Shown: positions 42,528 to 52,115 of the stretch, piece after piece
Layout: the number at the start of each line of letters is the position of its first letter
Position numbering within the stretch: the stretch's first letter is position 1
Assembly (NCBI GenBank): GCA_020740775.1
Contig: JAHEWK010000037.1
Coordinates: 62,001 to 126,000 of the forward strand
From: Ilyonectria destructans
Lineage: Eukaryota > Ascomycota > Sordariomycetes > Hypocreales > Nectriaceae
Length of the DNA stretch: 64,000 nt
Direction of reading: 5' to 3'
Notes under the pieces: model-generated
What the model saw: only the letters and a program-made list of their open reading frames with translations
Told to the model about the DNA's origin: nothing
The model's database searches: none
Translations under genes and position numbers: made by a program

Positions 42528-42743
42528 TGTGAAAGGCCTCTAGTGAGTTGATTCAACTAACTAGTCCCTATGCTGTTTACTTTCAAGATGAAGAAAGGAA
42601 AGAATCTAAATACAAACTGGGTGCGTGAAGACGCGTTATATCTTCTTTAATATAGAAGATTCGAGAATCAACTCGATGGCGCTGTGGAGAAGAATTCGGG
42701 CTTGGCGGCAGAGCCGCCAGCCAAGTGGGCCTGACCCGTTACA
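42528..42743 (-). repeat. Gypsy 5' LTR
   Basis: 216 bp, identical to the 3' LTR. It contains the predicted transcription start (42589) and an upstream TATTTAG. Confidence 0.95.
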
Positions 42744-43720
42744 GCCAGTCCATAGAAAGGCTTGACATCGCAAGCATGCCTGCACTCACGACCCGGGAAC
42801 CTTTGCCGATCAATGGCATAACTGAACTTCAAGTCGGTTGTGCCATCTCCCCGAATCCCATCAGTCTCCCAAACCTTTCGTAATATGCCTTTGGCCAGAA
42901 CGCGAATATCTGTCGTTGGCTCGTTTGCCGTTTTGAAGGGCGTGGCATGGTGCTTGCATAGGGGAAAGCTGTGCTGAATGGTCTCTTCGAACTTCCAGGA
43001 GACACTTGTCAGTCGCCAGAAGACGATTCTTTGAGGGATTTCATCATAATCCAGAAGATCGACCAGATGTAGAACAACCTCATTCGCACCCTCCGGTTCG
43101 ATAACACTATCATACAACACCCCCACCCTAGCTTTGATGGGCTTCAGTTCGACGTACAAGTGGTGAGGAGGCTTCGGTGGTGAGGAGACTCTCTTCACCA
43201 TTATAGAGTCCTTGAGTTCGATGTGATTGTTTGAGATAGCATGCTGGTTTGGGCTTCGAGCGATATCCATCGTGGCCTTGAGATTGTAAGATATCGAAAA
43301 GGCAGGGATGTTGACGGTTGCTGGATAGTGCCCGGGTATAAACGAGGAGAAGGGAAATTGGTGGACACCTCTTGATAATATTGTCGGACTATTGAGAAAA
43401 CTCCATGTCTCAATATTGACGGACTGTATCTGACAGTCTGCACAAGAGCCCCAGCGAGATTGAGGCGATTGTCGCCTTATTTGGATCGAGAGTAACGCAA
43501 CCAAAACATCCAGTTTGGCGAAGTCTCCTCCCACGTGTACAAGCAGGAGACCCGAAAATAGAGCTCCGACGGCGTCCGCCCCCTTATCAAAAAGAGTAAC
43601 AGAGGGACTTTCGAGATTCCAACTAAGAGTCACCGCTGCGGTTGTGTTATTGGGTGATTTGGGAAAGGGAATCGATATCGGAAATATTCGGTTTGGCTTG
43701 GAAATCTGCGATGGCCCGGC
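42744..43720 (-). pseudogene. Arrestin-like gene, 5' part, interrupted by Gypsy
   Basis: From MAGPSQISKPN (ATG 43720) it reads AAVTLSWNLESPSVTLFDKGADAVGALFSGLLLVHV in its first third and LYVELKPIKARVGVLYDSVI...LVDLLDY further on, an arrestin N/C beta-sandwich. Such fungal proteins (ARTs) recruit ubiquitin ligase to plasma-membrane transporters. The frame is open until the Gypsy LTR, where 25 foreign codons and a stop follow. Joined across the insertion it would be 401 residues. A further ATG 35 codons upstream (43825) is possible. The insertion removes the C-terminal beta strands and both PPxY motifs. Confidence 0.8.
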
Positions 43721-43865
43721 CATGGTGATAGCGGCTGAAAGTGCTGTTTTGTCGAAGTTTGGGCTGGTTCCTGTTGTAATCATCAAAGTACTGAGCAGAC
43801 CGGGTTGGATTATCCCCAGGTACACATGTCACTGCCGACTTTACCGACCTTGTTATGTGCTATGA

Positions 43866-44583
43866 AAAAACCTGAAAGACGTTGTTTTGGCGAGACCCTT
43901 CTATCCCTTGATAATCCAAGCGTCGGCATTGTAATCAATAAGTCAGACCAAACAGCTCGGAAACGCTTGCTCTAGAATTTAGTAGCCGGTCCCACCCTGT
44001 CCCACCTTGTCCCCTTGACTAGCTCAGGGGGTTGCCCACGTCACACAATGCTCGGAGTTGGAAGCCGTTGGAAGCCCGTATGGCAATGATAAGTATCACA
44101 AGTTAAGGATTTGAACGATAGGTGGCTACATTCTAATGCACTGGCCTACCGATTGATACTTCACATTGAGCCGGGCAGAGAGCGCTTCTTAATAGGAAAG
44201 AGACTCCGAACCTGTCACGACCCAGGTTGAGACCAGGCGGTCACAACTGGCATAATTATTTTAATACCTACTTTTTCTTTTCATCTCTATAATTAAATAC
44301 ATTACCTGATCTCCCCAAAATTCCCAACGATGGGAAAATTAGAGACCGACTCCACAGCATTACAAGGCCATGAGTAGTCAATCGCGAAGCACTCTGGCCC
44401 ACAATTTTGGTTGCTAGAAGCGGTACAGTATCGCATCGGAAAGAAGTTCTTCGTCAGGTCGCATACACAGACAGACCTTATATACATGCAAATACCGCCG
44501 GCTTCATACAAGGGCCGCGAACAATGTTTGATATGCTAGGCTTTTTGACTTGTAGACTGACCATCGAGTCCAACATATCTGGT
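43866..44583. other. Intergenic, no gene recognised
   Basis: It lies upstream of the arrestin-like gene and downstream of the NmrA-like gene. The only structure seen is a 71-bp tRNA-like stretch with 8-bp complementary ends (44091-44161), which does not fold as a real tRNA. Confidence 0.5.
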
Positions 44584-45568
44584 CTACTCGCGCACGGTCT
44601 GAGTGATAAGATCCTTCACTAGGGCTTGCAGCTCTCCATCGGACAACCTGGCGAGCCCCAACTGATCGTTGTCAATGTTGTCGAAAGCGGGGCCGTACTT
44701 TGCGTTTGTGCCTCCCTGGAGAATGTAATTGAGCCACACCCATCCCTCGACGGTTCCAGCCTTCAGCGCCTGGTCGCTAGTCTCCTTAAGGGCGTCTGTG
44801 TCAGCCTCAGTGATTGTCCACTGACCTGGAAGCGCGTCTTTGGCAATTGCGGCAATTTGTTTGAACGAGATTTTGCCATCCTCGATCCTAACCGAACGAT
44901 TTCGAGTGGCATCTGGGTTCTTGAGAACCCCAACAACACCCTTCGCAACTGTGGCAAGCCGAGTCACGCTGACTGCGAGGTCGCCGCCGTTATAAAGCAC
45001 CACACGCCGGTCCTTGATGTTGGCTAGGGTCCCATGGGTGAAGCCCCAGTCGAGGAACAGGTTGTTGTAAACATAGGTGTAACTCAACGAGGAGGACTCG
45101 GCCTTCTCCGTCAGGTAATCCTCAGTCTTGACCTTCTCTGCGAATACAGGAAGCTGGCGTGTGAGCGGGTTCTGTTGATCGCAACCAAAATTGGACGGGA
45201 TAAATCGTTGAACTCCGGCACTGACGGCGGCATCAAGGAGAGCGCGCTGGGGGCCACCTACGGCAGGGGCCCCAAGTGTCGAGACGACGGCGTCAACACC
45301 ATCAAGCGCTGATTTGAGTGACGCAGGGTCATCGTAATTAACAACAACTTCCTTGACCTGGTTGGCATAGGCGGTGGGAACCTTCCCAGCCTTGCGCGAG
45401 AGGACGCGGACGTCGAAGCCAGCCTGGACAAGTCCCTTCAGGACCTCGATACCAAGACTACCAGCAGCCTGTTAAAATATCTCGCCGTCAGCTTACAACT
45501 CGAGGTTCATGGACTGTTTCTATCTTGCTTACGCCGGCATGGGCAACGGTCTTGATGGTGCTGGACAT
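44584..45568 (-). CDS. NmrA-like / isoflavone-reductase-like NAD(P)-binding protein, 306 aa
   Basis: Exon 1 (45568-45533) encodes MSSTIKTVAHAG. A 64-bp intron (GTAAGC...TTTTAACAG) follows, and exon 2 is 45468-44584, joined in phase 0. The join builds the dinucleotide-binding motif GAAGSLG (residues 12-18), followed by LVQAGFDVRVLSRKAGK, which fits an NADP-type Rossmann fold. Later are DDPASLKSALDGVDAVVSTLG, VQRFIPSNFG and the C-terminal lobe. Such proteins are atypical short-chain reductases or redox sensors; the substrate cannot be told. The gene is complete. A TTTTATAC element lies about 130 bp upstream. Confidence 0.9.
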
Positions 45569-48088
45569 GTTCCGTGATGTTTTCGATCTTGATGAGGAAC
45601 AAGGGTTGTAGAGTTAGAGGGGTTGATGGAGTTCTGATGAGAGGTGTTGAAGCAATGGATAACTCTCGTAAGATGAATTGAAACCTGGGAACTGAAGCGC
45701 CTTTTATACTTTCACAGTTACGCGCCCAGGTTCAGGTTGCTCAGGTCAAGCCGACCACCATGAGCCTCATTATCGGCCCATCCCACCCAATGCCGATGCC
45801 AGCTGGTTACATAACCTAACTAATGACTGCTCCACAAGTGTCCATGCAACGCGGGGTTGACTGTGATCCTCATCGGAGCATCCCACCCATCCCAAGCTTT
45901 CTACTAACGATTCGCGCCATCGACTCCTTGTAACAAGAAGCTCAAGCGATACCTCTCTCGATGTTGAACGTTTACGACACATCCCACCAAACTCCGACTA
46001 CCAAGGTTCGGAATCACTGTCATGGCCAGTTGACTAAGCAACCCCCTCTCCAGCCGCATCTAGATTTGTTGCTAATTTTCAGGTTTAGTCTTGGCCTCCA
46101 ACCTGCTACATTGCATATTGTTTCGAGCCACCGATTCAAACCGAATACAAAGAAATGTTCTTGTATTTGTTAGATGATTTCTGAACCTCCTGCTGTCTTT
46201 TCTTCGTCATTTTAGCCCCTTACAGGCCCATCGACGACTATGTCGCCATTTGCCCTCTCACAAGGAACATGAACTCCACCGCAAGTTATCTGCCGATTGT
46301 GACGCCGCTGACATTTGCCCCACCGATCTCGGCATCCCACTTCGGCACTTCGGTATGTAATGTAAGCACCGTCGGCTGTGCCATTGCTTCCAGTACAGTG
46401 TCACGCAATCTGGCAGTCGACAATCCAAGCCAGGCAAGAGGCCCTATCCTCTTAGTGGTGGTACAACATGCTTCCGTAGCCACTGGGGATGTGTTTCAAC
46501 GATTACGTCTAGTATATCCTGCCAGTGTATTATCGGAAATGAAGTGCTGGAGTTGAGCCTACAACGTCTTCGTAAAAGGTTCTCCCGCTGGTAGTAAATA
46601 GGCGCGGAGGATCTCAGCTATGATGGACGTAGCAAGGCGGATATGCTCCTTTCTGCTTTCAAATCGATGCTCAGGTTCATCCCGCTATGTGCATCGACAA
46701 AACGCCGGGATAAGTTAGCAGGGATCCAGGAAGGCAGTTCGTACACGTCTGTTGGTAACGCCCGTGCGATAACAGCTCCTATGCAACTTGGTCCTGCTGA
46801 TTACTAGTTGTAATCTCCTCAAGTCCTCCCGCCCGAAGCGAAAAGACAGAAAGGACAGAAGAAAACCTGTGAAAGCTAGGACGGGATCTCTCCCTAAACA
46901 AAAAGGTTTTTACACCTGTATCCTCAGAAACTTTTTAGTCAAGAGCGAAAGACCGGCACTGCGGATGCGAAAGTCTTTATGGGGTAAAGTGATATGTCTC
47001 AACGAGCAAGATGGAAAAGCTCCTAGAACCGAGATCGGAGTCATTTTACGGCTTGGATGTAAGGCTTCATGGTCGAGCTGGAGTATCTTGGCGGCCAAGA
47101 TGTAACAGCCTCCCGGCTACAATGGAATACCCTTAGGGTCAGCCTTGGCTAAGTTGGAAAGCCTAAACATCTAGAAAGCAATGGCCCCAGGGCTAAGAAG
47201 TAGGTTGCTCCAGTAACTTGGAGTCGCTTGGTGACAGGGTCGTGAACACTCGATCGACGAGTCGTCGGTCCGACCCAGTCTTGTGGACAGCATTAGAAAA
47301 CAACGTGGCATCGGAATGGCCGTGCAGCCCTTCTTAAGCAAATCGAGTGGAACATTATCAAGAGACAAGAAGGAATCTTCATACAAGTATCAATGGAAGG
47401 CCATGTCGGTGAAGATGAAAATCCAAGGAGTCCAGCTGGGCATCCCATGTTGGAGAAAGTGAGAACCAACATGCAGGAGAATGGCAATCCATTTGAGGTC
47501 CAAATGGAAGCCTTTCCGAATCAGGCGGATCGAGTTAACACCAAAAACTCTTTCCTTGCTGATGCATATGCAAATCCTATCAAGCGTTAACCGGAAGGCC
47601 AAAAACAGTCAACGACCATCGCGATCCGGGGGGGCGGAAGTTCACAGGAGCAAGGATGTCTCCTAAGATCCAGATCCTATCAATGGTCCAATTCTCTACT
47701 GCCGAGGCAAATCAGCAATCTCGACAATTGCAACCTGAATTGTGCAGTCGGAGAGACGCCGTATATCGCTGGGGCTGACATGGAGACGCTCTGACGCTAT
47801 CCCGTTTGGAGTAGCATCTCGAGATGAGATGACTGTTTGCCTAGGCTTTCGCTTGTACATAGGAAAATACCACGTCTATCCCTACTAGATTTTATTCGGA
47901 CCCTAACTGGCATTTGCAGAGCAATTGATGTGAACCCGTCAATGTTAAACGGTGGTAATGGGGGCTGATTAGAAGAAGTCGCAGAGCCGCTGCGTGACAG
48001 CGTCTGCTCATTAGTGCGTCTCTCTTTCTTGTCACCGCCATAACAGGCCTAGCAGACATGGCTATATTAATATTCAAATAAGGTCTTA
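45569..48088. other. 2.5 kb with no recognised gene
   Basis: The first 150 bp are the NmrA-like promoter. The rest holds only short frames on both strands (for example 46269-46556 and 47393-47590) with no family resemblance and no terminal repeats that I could pair. Confidence 0.45.
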
Positions 48089-48272
48089 TGTTGGATCCGT
48101 TACGGTCAATTTGATCAATGCAATAATGTTCAGATTGATAATGATGATGTTGATGATTGCTTGTCCTCGTCATCCGGATCGGCCGGAAGAGGGGTTATCA
48201 TACCCCCCCTTCTGACTAAGGTCCGGATATCAATCTATCAGAGGTTTCGTTATACAGGGTCATGTTCCAACA
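48089..48272 (-). mobile_element. Solo LTR of the Copia family
   Basis: 184 bp, the same length as the Copia 3' LTR. On the reverse strand it begins TGTTGGAACATGACC and ends GGATCCAACA. It is closer to the Copia 5' LTR than the 3' LTR is (shared GATGACGAGGACAAGCAATC). No 5-bp duplication is seen (TCTTA against ATTTT). Confidence 0.85.
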
Positions 48273-48308
48273 ATTTTCTAAAACGGGCTAACGTACATGA
48301 TAAGCAGA

Positions 48309-48383
48309 ACTTATCGTGGGGTCGTTTTGCGGAGTAATTTCGGGAAATCGTATGCGATTACACAACTACCATCTGATAAGTGC
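48309..48383. repeat. Left imperfect inverted repeat around the Crypton
   Basis: It holds ACTTATCG, GAAATCGTATGCG and CTGATAAGTGC in this order. The same blocks, reversed, occur at 51270-51336. The spacing of the first two blocks is similar on both sides (35 and 37 bp). Confidence 0.45.
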
Positions 48384-48636
48384 CCGGCGCCGCGCACGCG
48401 AATATCTCGACGGCCAGCGGCCCAATCAAGACCGTTCCGGATCCTGGGGAACTGCTACACTCCGGCGGTGCGTTTAGTCCAGGAGTGGCGTTGTTTAGGC
48501 TACTGGCTGTCGAGATATTTGTGTATGTAGCGTCGGGAAGGGATAAGGGGGGGCTCGTCTCTACTGCAAGGACTACGAGATAATAATACACTAACCTTAT
48601 GGCTCTTTAATCTTTAAAAATACGTCTTCTCAATAG

Positions 48637-48651
48637 ATATATATATATATA
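48637..48651. repeat. (AT)7 microsatellite
   Basis: It lies 22 bp after the Crypton gene stop, in an A+T-rich patch that contrasts with the very G+C-rich gene. Confidence 0.85.
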
Positions 48652-48673
48652 AAGACCCTAGTAGATGGCCGGC

Positions 48674-51185
48674 TTACCGTCGACGAGGGGCGGTCCGCCT
48701 CCTCCCTAGCCGGGTCCAGCGCCCCCGATGGCCCCGGCCCCGAGTCGGACCTGGTCCCGGGCCTGGGTCTGGGTCATCGGGCACGGGGGTCCCTACCTGT
48801 ACTCGTGTCTGCTGGGCCTGGCCCTGACCCTGGCCCCGCCGGCGGCGCTGTTTCAGCTCGTTAACGAGCCGGTTCAAGCTCCGGCCGGCGCGTAAGAGCT
48901 CTAGCTCTGCAACAGCCTCCTCCTCACTCTTACCGGACGCCGTGCGGGCCAAGAGCTCGTCCCATATCACCTTCCGGCGACAGAACTGCACCCTAACCCC
49001 ATTCCCCGGGCGCCAGCGGCTTCCCCACATCTCTTCCAGCACCCGTACGGCCGGCTGGCCCGCAATCCCTTCTTCCCACTCCTTCCAGACGTCCCGCACC
49101 GTAAAGACCTTAGCCAGGGCTGTAATGACGGGCATACCCGGTACTAGAGGCTCTGGGGCCGGGGCCGTATTGAGATTCAAGGGGGGAGCTGTTGACGGCG
49201 CCGGCGCCGGCGCCACTGCTGGCCCGGCTCCGAAGTAGCCGGTAAAGGTGATAGGGACCTTGCCCTGGAGGAGGGCATCGAGGCCGCCCTGAAGCCCCTC
49301 TAGCCGGGCCTCTAGCCGGATGGCGAGCCGCTGGCTATTCTGTAAGAGGGCCTCGCGCGTGCTCTCTAAGACGCCGCTTAGCTCTGGCAGCGCGCGTTGT
49401 ACGAGCAGGCTTACCGGCTCCGTAGCCCCTACCGCGTCGGACCGCACGACGACGGCGAACTCGTCCCACTCGGGCCCGTTAAAAGGGGCGTAGGAGAAGA
49501 AGGGTAGCGACGGATAGCGGGGCTGTAAGACAGCCAAGTCCTGCAAGAGTACTATACGCAGCCGCCGCATAAGCTTAAGGAAGCCGTCGGCAGCTAGATC
49601 ATCGTCATCGAGGCCGCCTTCTGCCCAGCATTGCCGGCGCGCGCGCGCCTCAAAGCGGGGCTCCCACTCCTCGATCCACGGCCAGAGCTGCTTTTGTAAG
49701 ACGTAAGGGGGTTCGTGGGCGGCACGCGCGAGGAAGTAGTCCCCCGGGGACGCCGAGAAGCCGGCGACGATACGCATGAACTGGCGCGGTAGGTGTGTAA
49801 GATAGGCCTGGCAGAGCACGCTCTGGTTCCAGCGGCCGGCCTGCGAGATCTGGGCGAGCGACGTGCCGTGGGTCTCCGCGTCCTGAGCGCCTACCCTGCG
49901 CGGGAGGTGCGTCTTCTTCGACGCAATAAGGCCGGCGGCGCCGAAGATACGCCAGGTCTCTTGTAGCTGCGTCGGGTACGAGAGCTCCTGCTCGCGGTCC
50001 CGTCCGACGAGGACCTTGATCCGATACCAGTCCTGACGGCGCCGGAAGGACGGGGGCGGTTCGCCGGCGACGTGCCAGCGCCAGAAGAAGAGCTGCGCTA
50101 GGGCCCCTTGCGTACAGAATAAGGGGTCCTTATGCCGGAGGGCGCCCATAAACTCCTTCCTCGCCGTCTTATTTAGCTTGCCGTCTCGTAAAAGGCTTAC
50201 AAGACAACCACAGAGGGTCGGGCCTTCCGAAGGCGGATAGTCCAATAGGGATAGGTCTGCAAGCTCCATCTTACGGCGGTTCTCCCCCCGTAAGAGGTAG
50301 TAGTGGCCGAAGAGGAGGTCGACTCGCGTACGGAGGTTTTGCGGCGTATATGCGGCCCCGCTGAGAAGGAGATCCTGGATCCGGAGCCATTCATTGGGGG
50401 AATAGCCGGCCTGGATCCCGTCGGTCCCGCGGTCTTTAAAGGAGGCACGGTCGTGCTTCCCCCGCTGCCGGCCCCGTTGCTCAAGGAAGCCTCGTACGGC
50501 GGCGCCCCGGGGGTTCTCCATATTCGCGTTACCGTGGGCCACCTGGAGCCGCCAGAGCTCGATAACGGCCGCGACATAGGCGTCGATAGTGCCCCTCGTA
50601 AGCAGGGATCCTTCGGTAAGGTCTACTGCAGCCGGCGCAAGGGCCGTGGGTGGCACGTAGCCCTCGCGGTCGTCCGCGAGCAGCTCGGCGGCCTCGGCCA
50701 GGGGGATCTCTAAGGCTTCGGCTAGGCTTTCGGCCTCTGCCAGGGCCGCGGCCTCAAGCTGCTCCTGTTCGAGCTGTTGCCGTAGCTGTACGGTCTCGCC
50801 TTTGCCCTTACCCCTACCCCGCGCCCGTAGCTTCTTCTGCGGCGGCGCTACGCGTCGTAAGAGGATATCCTCCTTGAGCCACGCCGCCAGCTTGTCCGGC
50901 GTTACGAGCTCGCCGTCGGGCCAGCTATAGAGCGAGCCGTCAGCTGCAGCCCGAGGCATATGGCACCAGGCCTATAGGTATTCGTCTGTTAGCCGCCGAG
51001 GGGGTCCTACTTAAAAGGAGGGGGAAGGGGGGGCCGGCCGGGGGACGCGCCTTCCACTCCCGCTGCTTCGCCGCGTAACTCCGCGCCGTGTTCGCCGGCT
51101 GTTCGTCCTTCTTCGCCTGGAGGCCCGCCCTCCGGGCAGCACGGGCGCGCTCCTCAGCGGCGGTGTACGAGTCGTCGGCGGCCAT
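48674..51185 (-). CDS. Crypton-type tyrosine recombinase (one intron), 810 aa
   Basis: Exon 1 is 51185-51051 (MAADDSYTAAEE...NTARSYAAKQREWK). A 79-bp intron (GGCTAAC branch, CTATAG acceptor) has the rare donor GCGCGT. Exon 2 is 50971-48674. The join gives QREWKAWCHMPRAAADGSLY, the expected Crypton N terminus. Catalytic tyrosine-recombinase residues are visible: Arg near 273 (YYLLRGENRR), His400/Arg404 (HLPRRVGA), Arg425 (AGRW) and Tyr435 (QAYLTHLP). The C terminus carries a GCR1_C DNA-binding domain (VRDVWKEWEEG...QFCRRKVIWDEL). Cryptons integrate circular DNA by recombination. The gene is far more G+C-rich than its neighbours, which suggests transfer or different mutational history. Confidence 0.85.
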
Positions 51186-51269
51186 CTCGGTCGACCGGGG
51201 GCCTTCGAGGTGGTGTTTTTCTTAGGCTTGGTAGGCTGGAGACCTGATAAATGGGGGGACTTATCAAAT

Positions 51270-51336
51270 GCACTTATCAGGCGTCGCGCACACGATTTCA
51301 CACGATTTCACGGGTCGGGTTTTGCGGGCGATAAGT
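51270..51336. repeat. Right imperfect inverted repeat, with tandem 10-mer
   Basis: It contains GCACTTATCAG, two tandem copies of ACACGATTTC (51290-51299 and 51300-51309) and CGATAAGT, mirroring the repeat at 48309-48383. It overlaps the 3' end of the DUF6589-like frame. Confidence 0.45.
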
Positions 51337-51876
51337 CGTCACGTGGTCTAAGCGAATTACGACGCAATTACGCGCACCATCGATAAGCTGTAGTAACAGA
51401 GGTGCCTCATTGTGTATCGTATTTAGGGTTTGGTCCATGTCGAGCGCGTCGAAGTCTCCATTCTTGGAAGTTGGATCGAACTTGTTAAATGGTGCTATAG
51501 TTCCTAGTTTTTCCACCTCTCTCCGTAGCTCATTGTCGCCCAGATCCAATGTCTCGATGATAGACTGCCTGCCGTCACCCCACAGTTGATCCGCATCGCG
51601 AAAGTAGGACCTCAGGACCTCAGAGTCCTTGTAGGCCGCTGCTACGAATGCAGCCTTTCGACGAGTATTATTAGAACCTTCAGAGGAAGCTAATGCCGTG
51701 ACAAGGTCGGCAACACCCCAACGGAGCTCGTTTCGCATAAAATTGCATACAATATCGAGCTTCTCAGCATCTGAGCGGGGTGATCGTCTGCGGTTGTTGT
51801 TGACGGGTGGCAGCAGCGAAGAGCCAGACGTGCTGCCTTCAGGTGTGGCCGTAGTGGACGAAGCTTCGGATGTCAT
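51298..51876 (-). pseudogene. N-terminal fragment of a DUF6589-like protein
   Basis: From ATG 51876: MTSEASSTTATPEG, a low-complexity lead, then SDAEKLDIVCNFMRNELRWGV, LVTALASSEGSNNTRRKAAFV and IIETLDLGDNELRREVEKL. This resembles the N terminus of DUF6589 proteins, large mobile-element-associated proteins of fungi that normally exceed 500 residues (recalled). The frame stops at TGA in the inverted repeat beside the Crypton, and no continuation is found beyond the Crypton (48273-48673). An in-frame ATG 22 codons upstream is possible. Confidence 0.45.
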
Positions 51877-52019
51877 ATCCAGAGTGGTATGTAGATGTAT
51901 TAATGGTGGCGCAAATTGACAATTGACTGCAAACGCATGCAAATTTTCTGTTGAGCAAGAACGAATGGCATGATTACAAAGCCGCGAACGACAACGCCAC
52001 CAAAAATGTGGAAATTGGG

Positions 52020-52105
52020 CTCAGGCCCTCTGTGTAGGTGTTACCCGTTCGGGTTAGCGCGCTTTGGTAAGCGCGCATAGCCGCCACCGGTACAGAGGGC
52101 CTGAG
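52020..52105. repeat. 86-bp cloverleaf-shaped palindrome
   Basis: Outer arms CTCAGGCCCTCTGT and ACAGAGGGCCTGAG pair perfectly over 14 bp. Inside are two more perfect hairpins, ACCCGTTCGGGT and GCGCGCTTTGGTAAGCGCGC, and a weak third. It resembles a tRNA cloverleaf but lacks the T-loop TTCRA and D-loop GG. It sits just outside the truncated left end of MULE-2. Confidence 0.7.
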
Positions 52106-52115
52106 GAACTGAGGT

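Larger units (their letters stand above)
37130..42743 (-). mobile_element. Gypsy chromovirus (Tf1/sushi-like), identical LTRs
   Basis: It is a 5,614-bp element with 216-bp LTRs (37130-37345 and 42528-42743) that show no difference, and a perfect 5-bp duplication GCCAG (37125-37129 and 42744-42748). The order gag, protease, RT, RNase H, integrase, chromodomain is that of a Ty3/Gypsy chromovirus. The polypurine tract is at 37349-37360. Identical LTRs mean a recent insertion. It landed inside an arrestin-like gene on the same strand. Confidence 0.95.

Noticed and set aside
44091..44161. 71-bp stretch with 8-bp complementary ends and a TTCAAAT-like box, resembling a tRNA on the reverse strand
   Set aside because: The T-stem does not pair, the anticodon loop has the wrong size and there are extra bases before the acceptor stem. 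At best a tRNA relic.
48674..50959. Possible Starship captain (DUF3435)
   Set aside because: The C-terminal GCR1_C domain and the N-terminal motif fit Crypton recombinases better, and no cargo or Starship-like boundary was seen.
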